A stretch of DNA of 64,000 nucleotides. It comes from Planctomycetota bacterium (GTDB lineage Bacteria > Planctomycetota > UBA1135 > GCA-002748355). The notes under the pieces are model-generated. The model was not told the DNA's origin. It did not search any database and was given only the letters and a program-made list of their open reading frames with translations. Location: assembly GCA_002748355.1 (NCBI GenBank), contig PDSF01000029.1:1-64000 (forward strand), given 5' to 3'. Below, in pieces: positions 16,896 to 26,119 of the stretch. Positions within the stretch are counted from its first letter, which is position 1. Each line of letters opens with the position of its first letter. The position numbers were made by a program, and so were the translations under genes.

Positions 16896-16985
16896 GCGCA
16901 AAGGGCCGTTAAAGAAGTCGCGCGGCAGCCGAGCCCCTGATTCGGGGATCTGCAGCCGCGCGACTTCTTCATCGGCCCTTTGCGC
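16896..16985. terminator. Large 90-nt hairpin between flavodoxin and adenosyltransferase genes
   Basis: Two long perfect stems are stacked: 16896-16908 with 16973-16985 (13 bp) and 16912-16926 with 16955-16969 (15 bp), separated by a 3x3 internal loop. A further CCCC/GGGG stem closes the centre. It starts 12 bases after the flavodoxin stop and ends 28 bases before the ATG at 17014. It could be a terminator, a transcript-stabilising hairpin or an attenuator; there is no U-tract. Confidence 0.6.
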
Positions 16986-17013
16986 TAGCAAGAGATGCCA
17001 CAGAGGGAGCACG

Positions 17014-17562
17014 ATGCGTATCTACACCAAGACCGGAGACGAAGGCCAAACAGGGCTATTCAACGGCAGCCGAGTTGCCAAAGAGGACCTTCGGGTCCAG
17101 GCCTACGGCTGCTGCGACGAGCTCAACTCCTGGGTCGGAGTCATCCGGGCCGAAGGAGTGAACGCAGATAGCGACCAGGAACTCGCCGAGATCCAACACG
17201 ACCTCTTCGAGATAGGGAGCATCCTCGCAACCCCCGGAGAAAGCCCCCAGGTCAAGCAAGTGCCGGGGCGCACCAAGGCGCTCGAAAACTGGATGGACCG
17301 AATGGATGCGGCGCTGCCGGCACTCAAGAGCTTCATCCTGCCCGGCGGAAGCAAAGCGGCCGCGCACTGCCACGTTGCCCGCACCGTCGCCCGTCGCGCC
17401 GAACGTCAGGCGTGGATCTGCGCACGCCAGCACCCAGTCGCGAGCGAGGTCCTCATCTATCTCAACAGGCTCTCCGACACGCTCTTCCTCCTCGGCCGCT
17501 GGCTCAATCACTCCTCAAACACAGCTGACGTGGAATGGCAGCCGCGCGATTCCGATTCTTAA
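17014..17562 (+). CDS. pduO: Cob(I)alamin adenosyltransferase, PduO type, 182 aa
   Basis: Transfers the adenosyl group of ATP to cob(I)alamin to make coenzyme B12. The ATP-binding start MRIYTKTGDEGQTGLFNGSR is diagnostic. RVQAYGCCDELNSWVG, the FILPGGSKAAAHCHVARTVARRAER helix with the conserved arginines, and YLNRLSDTLFLLGRWLNH all match PduO/MMAB proteins over the usual length. GAGGGAG precedes the ATG. No B12-dependent enzyme is in the window. The only obvious upstream regulatory structure is the large hairpin. Confidence 0.94.
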   Translation: MRIYTKTGDEGQTGLFNGSRVAKEDLRVQAYGCCDELNSWVGVIRAEGVNADSDQELAEIQHDLFEIGSILATPGESPQVKQVPGRTKALENWMDRMDAALPALKSFILPGGSKAAAHCHVARTVARRAERQAWICARQHPVASEVLIYLNRLSDTLFLLGRWLNHSSNTADVEWQPRDSDS

Positions 17563-17614
17563 ACCAGCGCCCGCAGGCCATGGCGAACAAAGGCGCACAA
17601 GCGCTGGCGCGGCC

Positions 17615-18736
17615 TTAGTGATCCACACTTCCTAGCTGAATCAGGACCTTGACCACATCACCGCTCTTCCGCGCGAGCTCGAGTTCGATCCAATCGCCAC
17701 CAACGTGGGCACGAATCAGGTCCTGAAGATGTGCAGCGTGCCGCACCCGAACGCCGTCGACGACGAGGATCTTATCCCCCTTGCGTAAGCGCGCTTCGTG
17801 GGCCGCCGTCCCCCTCTGCACAGAAAGGAGGGTCGCTCCCGGCCCGAGGTCGGCAGGGCTGAAACGAATACCGAGCAGCGAGCGCTGGTAGACCTTTCCG
17901 GCCTTCATGCCCGCGAGGATCTCCGAGATATCAGCAAGCGTCGCCGCGAAGCCAATGCCGCTGTCGTACCAATCAGCTCCGGCAGTATCACCCTTGGGCG
18001 AAAGCGGCACGTTGATACCAATCACCCGGCCCTCGATATCGATCAACGGCCCTCCATAATTGGCGGGGGAGATATTCGCGTCGCTCTGCACCGCGCGGCC
18101 CGAGATACGCCCCTTGGCCGAGAGAATGCCCAGGTGCGTCGTCGGACGCTTCGGCCCAAAACTGCGCCCTAAGGCGAGGACCCACTGGCCAACCCGGAGC
18201 GAAGCCGGGGCAATATACTCGGGTACTGGCAGCCCCTCAGCCTGGATCTTGAGCATCGCGATCCCCCTGGTGCGGTCTTCCCCCGCTCGCTCGGCCGTGA
18301 ACTTGCGACCGTCGGCAAGGGTCACCAGGATCGTGGTCGGATCCACCTCTAGAACCCAACGCGAAGTGAGGATCCACCCATCGCTACCAACGACGAGGCC
18401 GGTGCTAACGCCTTGCGCTTGCAGGAAGCCGGGAAACTTCAGTGAGCCCAGCTTGGGCCGCTTCTTGCCGCCCTTCTTCTGCTCGCTTGGCTTCGGCTGC
18501 GGCCGTGCCTGCGGACCGGTCTTTGCCGGATCCTTCTTCTTGACCCGGTAGCCGCCGAAGGTCTCGACCGTGACCACTGAGGCAGAAACCCGCGTCAGAG
18601 CCGGGCCTAGCACCTCCTGCATCAGCGAGGCCTCAGGCAGCATCGTGCTGGCTTTTTGCGCCGAGACCCCAGCTGCCAAACCGAGGGCCAGACTCAGGAT
18701 CGCCGCGGGGAGGACAGGCACATTGATGGCACTCAT
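17615..18736 (-). CDS. HtrA-like secreted pseudoprotease with PDZ domain, 373 aa
   Basis: Signal peptide (residues 1-26), a basic proline-rich linker (about 65-100), a trypsin-fold domain (about 105-275) and one C-terminal PDZ domain (about 280-373, ending in ELARKSGDVVKVLIQL). The catalytic triad is lost at every position. LTSRWV has W127 for the histidine, RGIAMLKI has G158 for the aspartate, and ANYGGPL has Y227 for the serine of GNSGGPL. The fold motifs around them are intact, so this looks like a retained binding protein, not a decaying gene. Its ATG overlaps the stop of the active-domain trypsin protein upstream (18733), suggesting that the two products work together. It is the last gene of the ten-gene leftward operon. 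Confidence 0.85.
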   Translation of the reverse strand: MSAINVPVLPAAILSLALGLAAGVSAQKASTMLPEASLMQEVLGPALTRVSASVVTVETFGGYRVKKKDPAKTGPQARPQPKPSEQKKGGKKRPKLGSLKFPGFLQAQGVSTGLVVGSDGWILTSRWVLEVDPTTILVTLADGRKFTAERAGEDRTRGIAMLKIQAEGLPVPEYIAPASLRVGQWVLALGRSFGPKRPTTHLGILSAKGRISGRAVQSDANISPANYGGPLIDIEGRVIGINVPLSPKGDTAGADWYDSGIGFAATLADISEILAGMKAGKVYQRSLLGIRFSPADLGPGATLLSVQRGTAAHEARLRKGDKILVVDGVRVRHAAHLQDLIRAHVGGDWIELELARKSGDVVKVLIQLGSVDH

Positions 18737-21618
18737 TTCTTCGCCGCCTCCAACTTCAGGCTCACCTTGTAGACCTTGCTGCCTCGCTTGAAGGTCAGGT
18801 CGATTTCATCACCCGGGCCATAGGACCGCAGCGCCCGGCGAAACTCGGCACAGGTGCGGATCGGATATTGGTCGATGCGCACGATCAGGTCGTCTGGCCG
18901 CAAACGTGCCTTATGCGCCGGCGACCCTCTTCGGACCCTATCAATGTAGGCCGGCGGCGACCTGCGCCGCGCCGTCTCGAAGAGATCGATACCGGTATAG
19001 ACCGGAGCCTTTTTCTTGACCCGCTGCTTCTGCGCCGCCAGGAGCCTCCTCGCGGCCTGCCGATCCCCCGTGCATAAGGCCACAAAGCCAGCCAACTCAT
19101 GGGCGGGTATTACCACCGACAACTGAGTATTGGTCTCTCGCGATTCGACAAGAGGCGCCATCATGCCGATGAGCTGGGCGTCCAAGGTAAACACGCCCGC
19201 GCCGGGCATGCCCGGGTTACTCGGCGCATCAACGATCAGCACTTCGCCGCGGAACGGAAACTTGCGGAGGTTGAGCCGCAGGTCCGAACGTACGCGTGCA
19301 ACAACCACACCGAAGCTCGTCGATAAGCGCTCTTCATACTCTGCGAGCTTGAACATGTTGCCGATCGTAAACAGGAACTCGCCTGGCTCATGGTGCTTCG
19401 GCGTAGTCGAGAACTTGAGCGGCCGGAGAGGATACTTACGGCCTTTGTCATCCTGGGTATCGATGCGCAGCATCAATACACCCAACTCTTCGCTGCGACG
19501 AACGATCCGCGCATCGCAGACCGTGCCATCGCGCAATACAACACGAGTCTGACCCTGCTGGATGCTAACGCTATCCCAGCAGAGGACATGCCCACGATCG
19601 CTGACGACCAGACCACTGCTATAGCTCTCTATGCCGCGCAAGCCCGAAGCGCCGAAGATCTTGACCACCGACCCCAGAAGCGGATCCAAGCGGGTTTGCG
19701 TTTCAGCGCTCGGCACAGGAAGCTCGCCTGCTGTCCAAGCTTTGAAACTCGTCAGCGCCTTGCCGCCTGTTACTCGGCGCTTCTCCCTGAGTTCACCTTC
19801 GACATAGACTTCGGCGGCGATCGGCCGCAGACGTTTACCCTCACTCACCCATTCGACAAAGCGCAACTCGGCGTCACCTCCCAGCCTCGGGTGCCGGCAC
19901 CGGTAGCCCACCGGGTAGAAGCCATCGCGATCGAGGAAGAGACTGCGCTTACCAGGCCCACGCAAGCGCAGCACCCAGACGATGCGCCCGGCGAGGTATT
20001 CGCCACCTTCGAGCCAGGCATCCTTCAGAACTTCGGGGAAACCCTCGGGAGCTAGCCAAGGGTCGAGTTCGAGCTCTCGCTGCAGCGAGACCCGCAGATT
20101 GGCACCGCCTTCGCCGCTGCGCAAAGTTCGAAGCGGTGTTTTCTTGCTGTATCTGCCGCGGGCCAAGGTCCAAATCTGCAACTCGGGTTTACCGAGTTCC
20201 TTTCCACCGCGATAACGCTGCACCTGGACGTCGACACGGCGCTCTTCATCCTTCCCAAGATGCGGCAGCCCCGCCTGCATGCGTTCGCTGAGTTCGTTGA
20301 CAAGACGCGCCTGATAGGCAAAGAGAGCCTTCTCCCGCCTCCAATCCCGAAGCGGCGGCAGCTGCTTCTTCGCCTTGGACTTAGCTTTGGACTTCGGCTT
20401 GCCCCCAGAGAGGATTCTCTTCGCCTTCCCAAGCAGCGACTTGGACTCGGCCAAGGCTTTCTTTCGGCGTTGTCGCTCGGCTTCGACCTGCTCCTTGATC
20501 TTGGCCCAATCAGGAATAGTGGCAAAATCACAGACGTTGGGGCGAGGCGTCTTCTTCGAACCGGTATCCACCGCCGCGAGGCGAGCCCGAACCTTGCGCA
20601 AGTTGCTGTAGGCACGTGCTCTTTCGTTCCAACGGCGATATCCGATCTCGACCTCGAAGCCGGCCGGTAAGACGCCAATCATCCGCGCCAGATCGTTGGC
20701 GGACTCAAGGGGCATACCGTTCAAGGACAAAAGCTGGTCACTGAGGCGAAGCCTGGCTTTCGCCGCCACTGAGTCGGCAAAAAAGGACTGCACGTAGACG
20801 CCTTTCTTGCTGCTACCGGTGTTCGGATCACTCATCCACCAAGCGTTCATGTCGAGTGTGCCGTGTTCCGCGTGCTTACCCGCTAGCAGGTCGGGCAAGA
20901 AGTTGCGGATCTGATTGATGCTGACCGCGAACCCAACGCCGGTATTCACTCGGCCGCGGTCACGAATCGTGATGCGGCCGTTGATGCCGACGAGCAAACC
21001 GTTCTCGTCAAAGAGCGGACCACCCGAGTTGCCGGGATTGATCGCGGTATCGACCTGGATGCAGTCTGGATAGACCAGAAAGCGACCGCCTGGGCCGCTG
21101 CCTTTCTGGTAGCGATTGAGCCCCGAAACGATGCCTAGCGTCACGGTCGGTTTGAAATCCGTGGCCAGCAAGAACGGGTTGCCCATTGCGTAGGCAAAGC
21201 CGCCCACCTTGAGCTTGTCGCTATCCCCAAGCTGGACATAGGGCCAGCTTCCATCGGGCTGATTGCCCTTCCCACGCAAGGCAAGGACCGCGATATCACC
21301 GCCGGGATCGATACCAAGTACGTCGGCCAAGTGAAACTTGCCGTCCGGTAGGCCGATCTTCATGACCTTGCTCTTACCGGTGACGTGGTAGTTCGTGAGC
21401 AACCAGCCACGCGGACTGATGATCACCCCACTGCCACCGCCGGGCTTATCCAGCGCCATCACGGCACAAACCGCCGGCTCAACCTTGGCCATCACCGCCA
21501 CACGCTTGGCTTCGAGCTCACGCAAGCGCTGCAGCGGGCTCTTGCCCTGGGCCGGCAGCAACGGCAATAGCTCGAACAAAAGCGCTAGGGGGAGAAGCGT
21601 CAGAGATCTCTTTAGCAT
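18733..21618 (-). CDS. Secreted protein with one intact and one degenerate trypsin-like domain and PDZ domains, 961 aa
   Basis: After a signal peptide (1-23) comes an HtrA-like protease domain with a complete triad: H78 in LLTNYHVT, D108 in PGGDIAVLAL and S198 in NPGNSGGPL. A PDZ-like region follows (VQSFFADSVAAKARLRLSDQLLSLNG), then a lysine/arginine-rich helical linker and a beta-rich middle. A second trypsin-like domain spans about 650-850. There the same landmarks read VLCWDSV, EELGVLML and NPGMPGAGVF, so all three catalytic residues are missing. A final PDZ domain covers about 869-961. I start it at the ATG at 21618 because the longer frame (21654) overlaps the upstream gene and has no signal peptide. 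It is probably a periplasmic protease-chaperone working with the product of 17615-18736. Confidence 0.85.
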   Translation of the reverse strand: MLKRSLTLLPLALLFELLPLLPAQGKSPLQRLRELEAKRVAVMAKVEPAVCAVMALDKPGGGSGVIISPRGWLLTNYHVTGKSKVMKIGLPDGKFHLADVLGIDPGGDIAVLALRGKGNQPDGSWPYVQLGDSDKLKVGGFAYAMGNPFLLATDFKPTVTLGIVSGLNRYQKGSGPGGRFLVYPDCIQVDTAINPGNSGGPLFDENGLLVGINGRITIRDRGRVNTGVGFAVSINQIRNFLPDLLAGKHAEHGTLDMNAWWMSDPNTGSSKKGVYVQSFFADSVAAKARLRLSDQLLSLNGMPLESANDLARMIGVLPAGFEVEIGYRRWNERARAYSNLRKVRARLAAVDTGSKKTPRPNVCDFATIPDWAKIKEQVEAERQRRKKALAESKSLLGKAKRILSGGKPKSKAKSKAKKQLPPLRDWRREKALFAYQARLVNELSERMQAGLPHLGKDEERRVDVQVQRYRGGKELGKPELQIWTLARGRYSKKTPLRTLRSGEGGANLRVSLQRELELDPWLAPEGFPEVLKDAWLEGGEYLAGRIVWVLRLRGPGKRSLFLDRDGFYPVGYRCRHPRLGGDAELRFVEWVSEGKRLRPIAAEVYVEGELREKRRVTGGKALTSFKAWTAGELPVPSAETQTRLDPLLGSVVKIFGASGLRGIESYSSGLVVSDRGHVLCWDSVSIQQGQTRVVLRDGTVCDARIVRRSEELGVLMLRIDTQDDKGRKYPLRPLKFSTTPKHHEPGEFLFTIGNMFKLAEYEERLSTSFGVVVARVRSDLRLNLRKFPFRGEVLIVDAPSNPGMPGAGVFTLDAQLIGMMAPLVESRETNTQLSVVIPAHELAGFVALCTGDRQAARRLLAAQKQRVKKKAPVYTGIDLFETARRRSPPAYIDRVRRGSPAHKARLRPDDLIVRIDQYPIRTCAEFRRALRSYGPGDEIDLTFKRGSKVYKVSLKLEAAKK

Positions 21619-21653
21619 GATTCTGTCCTGCCCGTTCTCCGGGCCTCCCACCA

Positions 21654-22946
21654 TCAGTCGCCAGGCCGGAGTAAGCGCAGCTCGCCGCAGATCACCCGCC
21701 CACCAGCATCTAGGTCATCCCCTGGCACGAGTTCCAAGACCAGCTCTGTGGCATCCACGAGATCGATAACGAGGTCGCGAACCTTGCCATTGGCACTCAG
21801 CTTGAGGGGCTCACCCTGCAATTTGTCGCCACTCAGCACGCGCAAGCAGGCGCTACCGAAGGGAGCTCTCGGCATGCCGATCCGCCCCCGCAGGCGAAGC
21901 TTGCCCTTGCTCAGGCTCTCCGGCACCGCGAAGGATACTTTCAGTCCAGGCACCAACAGGAGCCCGCGTTCATAAACCTCATCGCCGAGCTGCAACTTGC
22001 CGCCAAGTCCACGGTCTTTGCGTAGCTTGGCTAGCGCTAACAAAGGTGAAACGCTGCGGAGCACCTTGCTTGGTAAGGCGGAGACATATTGCATTTGCGC
22101 GGACAACCACTCGATCTTGCGCAGATGCCGGAGCGGTAACTCAAGCTCGATCGCCCCAAGGACTCGAAGCCCAAGGTGCTTTCCCTTGCCCTTGGAGAAG
22201 AGCTCGCCCACGAGAACCTTTCCATCAAGGAGCTGGACGGATACCCGGGCAACGCCCCTAACGGCACTGGAGTCGATACCTCCCAGCCGCGAGAAAACGA
22301 TGCCGTAAACCCGTTTTCGGGGAATACGCAACTTGCGCCCGCCCCGCTCGACCAGGAATGCCCCGGCCTCGAAGCCGAGCACTAGGGCTGAAAGCCGACG
22401 CAAGCGCTTCCTGGCCTTGTCCCAGAAAAAGACGTAGTCCTGCGAATCGGAGGGCTTGGCGAGCGCCTTGGCAAAGCCGGCATCATCGCCCTTGCTAGCC
22501 TTTTCGAGGCGAAGTGCCTGGAACAGGGGGTAGGGCACCGTGCCCTCGCTCTTTTCCCGGCCAAAACCTATGCGGAACTGCCAGTTCTTGCCTTCCCCAC
22601 CCAAGAACTCGGCAGGGATTTGGGCGCCGGTACGCAACTGCACCAGCCCCCCGGCGATCATCGCCTTCGGCTGAGTAGCAGCGGCCTCCCCCTGTCGAAG
22701 CGGTAACAAACGCCACAGCGAAGCCGCCGGCAGACGCCAGAGCTTCTGCTCGCCTTTGCCACCAAGGGCTGCACCGAAGCCCGGCGTCCCGATGGGGTGG
22801 CCAATCAGTGAAGCATCCTCGGCAATGAACCATTGGTCGAGCAGAGCTTCTTGCCCCTCTAGGCTCGACGCGAGAACGCGCTGGGCGTTTTGCCCACTCA
22901 AGGAGGAGGCAAGTAAGAGCAGAGAAAAGGGTAGGGCTCGGAGCAT
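21654..22946 (-). CDS. Secreted protein with NPCBM-like C-terminal domain, 430 aa
   Basis: Signal peptide at the N-terminus (LRALPFSLLLLASSLSGQ). The middle contains short repeated beta motifs (LDGKVLVGELFSKGKG, IELELPLRHLRKIEWLSA) like small barrel domains that recur in planctomycete proteins. The last 130 residues resemble the NPCBM/NEW2 carbohydrate-binding domain: YERGLLLVPGLKVSFAVPES, a glycine-rich strand, CLRVLSGDKLQGEPLKLSA, then VDATELVLELVPGDDLDAGG. I use the ATG at 22946, four codons inside the frame. The gene follows the helical-repeat gene 22959-24125 and precedes the double-trypsin gene by 35 bp. It may bind polysaccharide or cell-wall glycan; that is inference. Confidence 0.65.
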   Translation of the reverse strand: MLRALPFSLLLLASSLSGQNAQRVLASSLEGQEALLDQWFIAEDASLIGHPIGTPGFGAALGGKGEQKLWRLPAASLWRLLPLRQGEAAATQPKAMIAGGLVQLRTGAQIPAEFLGGEGKNWQFRIGFGREKSEGTVPYPLFQALRLEKASKGDDAGFAKALAKPSDSQDYVFFWDKARKRLRRLSALVLGFEAGAFLVERGGRKLRIPRKRVYGIVFSRLGGIDSSAVRGVARVSVQLLDGKVLVGELFSKGKGKHLGLRVLGAIELELPLRHLRKIEWLSAQMQYVSALPSKVLRSVSPLLALAKLRKDRGLGGKLQLGDEVYERGLLLVPGLKVSFAVPESLSKGKLRLRGRIGMPRAPFGSACLRVLSGDKLQGEPLKLSANGKVRDLVIDLVDATELVLELVPGDDLDAGGRVICGELRLLRPGD

Positions 22947-22958
22947 GATCACGGGCAA

Positions 22959-24125
22959 TCAGCGACCGCCTTTATTCAGGCGCTTGTAATAGTTCTCCAG
23001 CAAGCTGCGGTAGCGCTCTGGGAGCTTGGTTTGCAGTTCGGAGAGGATCTTCTCGCGGTCACGGCTCTTCATATTGCCCCACCGGTCTTTGACACCACGC
23101 GAACCGTGGAGCTTGCCAATACGCCCCTCGCCAGGCTGGATCTCACTGCGATTGGCCGGCCCAGCAGGCGGCTGGTTGCCCTTAGGCGCACCATCGCCTC
23201 CTTGCTGCTGCTTCTCTTCGAGCTGTTTGATCAGCAAGTCGAGCTTCTCGACAATATCGAGCTGCTTGGTCTCGACGATCTTGCCGCTCTGCTCCTTCTT
23301 GAGCTTGCGCTCACAGAACTTCATCTCGTCAGCGATCGCGTGCAGCGGGCTGTCCCATTGGGCCTCCAGCTCTTGCAGCAGCTGCGCAGCATTAGCGCGG
23401 TAGCGCTCAGAGGCATCTGGATAAAGCTCCAAGAAGATGCGGAGATTGAGGATCGCCTCCCGAGGCCTGGGAATGATCGAGAGCGAATAACCGAAGAAAA
23501 ACACCGCGGAAGGATCAAGCAGTGAATAGCCACGGTCCTCGGCAACAAAGTCATTGAGCAGCTGGCTCGCCCCTTCGGGGTCGTCCTCGTCGAGTAAAGC
23601 GCGCGCCAGCTTGTAGCGGGCATGGGCCCGCAGGTGCACGTCTCCGGCCTTGTCTGCGGCAACGATAATCTTGACCAGGCTCAAGGCGCCCTTCGGATCA
23701 CCGGCATCGAGTAAGTCGACGGCCTTGCCGTATTCAGGCTTCAGCGCCTGAAGCGCCCGATCGGTGATACCGGCATCAGCGCCCAGCTCCCAATCGCTGG
23801 CAAAGTCGGAGAGGATCTTCTCGCTTGCCTTGTTCTGCTTCAGGTAACGAAGGAAGCGCTCTTTGGAGAACTTGGGGGTCCAGGCGCCATCCTGCTCGCC
23901 GGCCTTCTTGACCTCGGCGGGGACAGCCTTTTCTCCTGCCTTGGGTGCGGCATCGCCCTTTTTCTTCTGCGAAGCTGGCTTGATGGGGGAGGGATCAACT
24001 GGCACCGGCTTATCGGGTGCCGATTGCTGTACCGGCGCCGGCGGAGACTGCTGCGCATCGGCCGCTGCTCCCCATAGCAGGGAGGACAAAGCCACTGCGC
24101 AGAGACGGGTACGGACGAGAATCAT
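22959..24125 (-). CDS. Secreted helical-repeat (TPR-like) protein, 388 aa
   Basis: Signal peptide ending near AAADAQ, a proline/lysine-rich low-complexity linker (about 27-75), then paired helices of TPR style. Examples are KAVDLLDAGDPKGALSLVKIIVAADKAGD and ARYKLARALLDEDDPEGASQLLNDFV, then FFGYSLSIIPRPREAILNLRIFLELYP. A charged coiled-coil stretch and a glycine/proline linker follow. The C-terminus WGNMKSRDREKILSELQTKL and PERYRSLLENYYKRLN looks like a conserved docking motif in proteins of this type of operon. The start ATG overlaps the stop of the coiled-coil gene (24122), so the two are translationally coupled and probably interact. Confidence 0.7.
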   Translation of the reverse strand: MILVRTRLCAVALSSLLWGAAADAQQSPPAPVQQSAPDKPVPVDPSPIKPASQKKKGDAAPKAGEKAVPAEVKKAGEQDGAWTPKFSKERFLRYLKQNKASEKILSDFASDWELGADAGITDRALQALKPEYGKAVDLLDAGDPKGALSLVKIIVAADKAGDVHLRAHARYKLARALLDEDDPEGASQLLNDFVAEDRGYSLLDPSAVFFFGYSLSIIPRPREAILNLRIFLELYPDASERYRANAAQLLQELEAQWDSPLHAIADEMKFCERKLKKEQSGKIVETKQLDIVEKLDLLIKQLEEKQQQGGDGAPKGNQPPAGPANRSEIQPGEGRIGKLHGSRGVKDRWGNMKSRDREKILSELQTKLPERYRSLLENYYKRLNKGGR

Positions 24126-26047
24126 CGGCCACCCTCCTCTTCGTTTTCTTCTTCACTCTTGAGCAGCTTGTTCGCCAGCTTGCGGGTCAGCCCCTCGACC
24201 TTGCCCTGCTTCTGTGCAGCGCTCCGAGCAATGTCCTTGCGCTGATTGCCCTTATCGAGCTTCTCCAGCAGCTTGGTCTTGCGGTTGACGCCCTTCTGCA
24301 GAGTAAGCAGCATGCGTAACTCCGCGGTAATCGGAACAAGGGCCGAATCCCCCCCCTCTCCCCCAGAACCGCCTTGCCCCTGAGACTCTTTCTGCTCCAT
24401 CCTCTGCGTTAAGGCATCAAGGAGATCCTCGAGCATTTGCTCGATGGATTTTTGTACTTCCACCGTGGCCGGCCCGGTCTCGAAGCGTTCGAGCATCCTC
24501 CCCGCAAGGCGCAGATCATCGGCGAGATCCTTGACGATCTCCGGGAATACGGCGGTCGTACCCTCTTCCTCAATCAGGCGTAGGGCTGCCGCAAGCTCGT
24601 CCACGAGGCCGCGCTCGCCTTCTGCCAGCTTCCGGCAACGCTCGCGCACCCAGGTCGGGGTACGCCCATCCTGCATCAGCGCCTCGATCTCCTTGCGCTT
24701 CTTTTGGGTCAGGATGGTGCTGGCCGTGTATTGGCGCTGACGCGCCAAGATCTCGGTGAAGCGCTCTTCGAGCGCCTTGAGCACCTCCTCCTGGAGTTCT
24801 TGCCGCAGCTGGGAAAGAGCATCCTCCAGACGCTTTCTCGCTTCCTCAAGCTGATCCACCGCATCCTGCTGCTCCTGCTTGGCTTTGCCAGGCTTGAGCT
24901 TTTTCAGCGAGCCAGCTGCACTCTTCTGCTTCGGCACTGCCTGCTGGATGTTGTTCTTGCCCGGTGTTTTCTGCCCAGAGCCGCCTTTGCCGTCTTCCCC
25001 GCCAGTCTCGGCGTCTTCCATGTCCTCAGCGAGCTTGTCGGTCTTTGCCCGTGTCGCCAACTGATCCTTTTCCATCTGCTCGAAGGGCAGCTTCATCAGG
25101 CGCCGGCGAGCATCCTCTTCTAGCTGCCCCAGCTTCTTCTCCGCCTCCTTGAGGCGGTCGATGGCCTTCTCCTGATCATCCAAAGACCTTTCGGGCTGGT
25201 TCTGTTCCAAATCGGCCTGGGACTGCTTCATCTCCCCGGCCGCCCCAGCAGCACTGTCGCTGGGCCTTGCGGCATTGGGCTTGCCGCCTTCGGCGTCCTT
25301 CATCTCCGACTCAGCACGCTCGATCTCGCGCAGCTCCCCAGCCAAGTCCTCGGCCTGCTTTTCGAGTTGGCCCTGCTTCTTGGCCAGATCCTCGCTCGGC
25401 TGTTCGCCAGCGCCCTTTTTCTGAGTATCCGAGCGCAACGCTGCTTGCTCGCCGAGGAGCTTACCCACCCGCTGCTTGGCCTGCTGGATGCGGTCGAGTT
25501 GCTCAGCCAGGCGTTCGGCCTCGGCCGAAGCCTCGCGCTCCCGGCGCTGCTCATCGACCAACTTGTCGACGCGCTTCTTAAAGGCATCCAGAGCCTCTAT
25601 GCGCCCGAGTATGTCGCTCAGATCGTCATCACGGTCGAGCAGGACCAGGAGGAGCTGGTTGAGACGCAGCTGCACCTCCCCCATCTTGGAGAGCGCCTCG
25701 TCCCAGGAAGCTTCCTCCAGTAGGTCGCGAACCTCCCCCATACGCTCGCTGAGCTTGGCTTCCTGAACCAGGCGTAGACCGCGTTTGATTCGCTCGGCCT
25801 TGCTCTCGTCCTGCGCCCCCAACTGCTTGCGCAGCTCTTCCATCGAAGCGCGGAGCGCGAGGAATTTGCTGTAGGCCTGCTTCTGCAAACTTGCCGGTGA
25901 CTTTTCGTCCTGTGCCGGCTCATCGACAGTTACCTTGGCAGGCGGCTTGGTTTTGGCTTCGGCAGCCTTCTTATCCTGAGCGAAAACGCTAGCTACGCTC
26001 AGGATAAGGGCGATACAAGCCAGGGTCATACATTTCAGCTTGTGCAT
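24122..26047 (-). CDS. Secreted coiled-coil protein, 641 aa
   Basis: I start it at the ATG at 26047, giving MHKLKCMTLACIALILSVAS and a signal peptide ending at FAQ. Nearly the whole mature protein is charged heptad-like helix (for example RREREASAEAERLAEQLDRI and DQLEEARKRLEDALSQLRQE) broken by short S/G/P linkers. It has no recognisable enzyme motif. It is encoded between a DUF4175-like membrane protein and the helical-repeat protein, with which it overlaps by ATGA. A structural or scaffold role in the periplasm is the simplest reading. The frame upstream of 26047 (to 26239) runs through a hairpin and is not credible coding sequence. Confidence 0.7.
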   Translation of the reverse strand: MHKLKCMTLACIALILSVASVFAQDKKAAEAKTKPPAKVTVDEPAQDEKSPASLQKQAYSKFLALRASMEELRKQLGAQDESKAERIKRGLRLVQEAKLSERMGEVRDLLEEASWDEALSKMGEVQLRLNQLLLVLLDRDDDLSDILGRIEALDAFKKRVDKLVDEQRREREASAEAERLAEQLDRIQQAKQRVGKLLGEQAALRSDTQKKGAGEQPSEDLAKKQGQLEKQAEDLAGELREIERAESEMKDAEGGKPNAARPSDSAAGAAGEMKQSQADLEQNQPERSLDDQEKAIDRLKEAEKKLGQLEEDARRRLMKLPFEQMEKDQLATRAKTDKLAEDMEDAETGGEDGKGGSGQKTPGKNNIQQAVPKQKSAAGSLKKLKPGKAKQEQQDAVDQLEEARKRLEDALSQLRQELQEEVLKALEERFTEILARQRQYTASTILTQKKRKEIEALMQDGRTPTWVRERCRKLAEGERGLVDELAAALRLIEEEGTTAVFPEIVKDLADDLRLAGRMLERFETGPATVEVQKSIEQMLEDLLDALTQRMEQKESQGQGGSGGEGGDSALVPITAELRMLLTLQKGVNRKTKLLEKLDKGNQRKDIARSAAQKQGKVEGLTRKLANKLLKSEEENEEEGGR

Positions 26048-26119
26048 TCTCGCTTCCAAATGGCTGGAGCTTGCTAGCCCGTCAGGTGACTGGGTCCTCT
26101 GATCCCAACATACGTTCGC

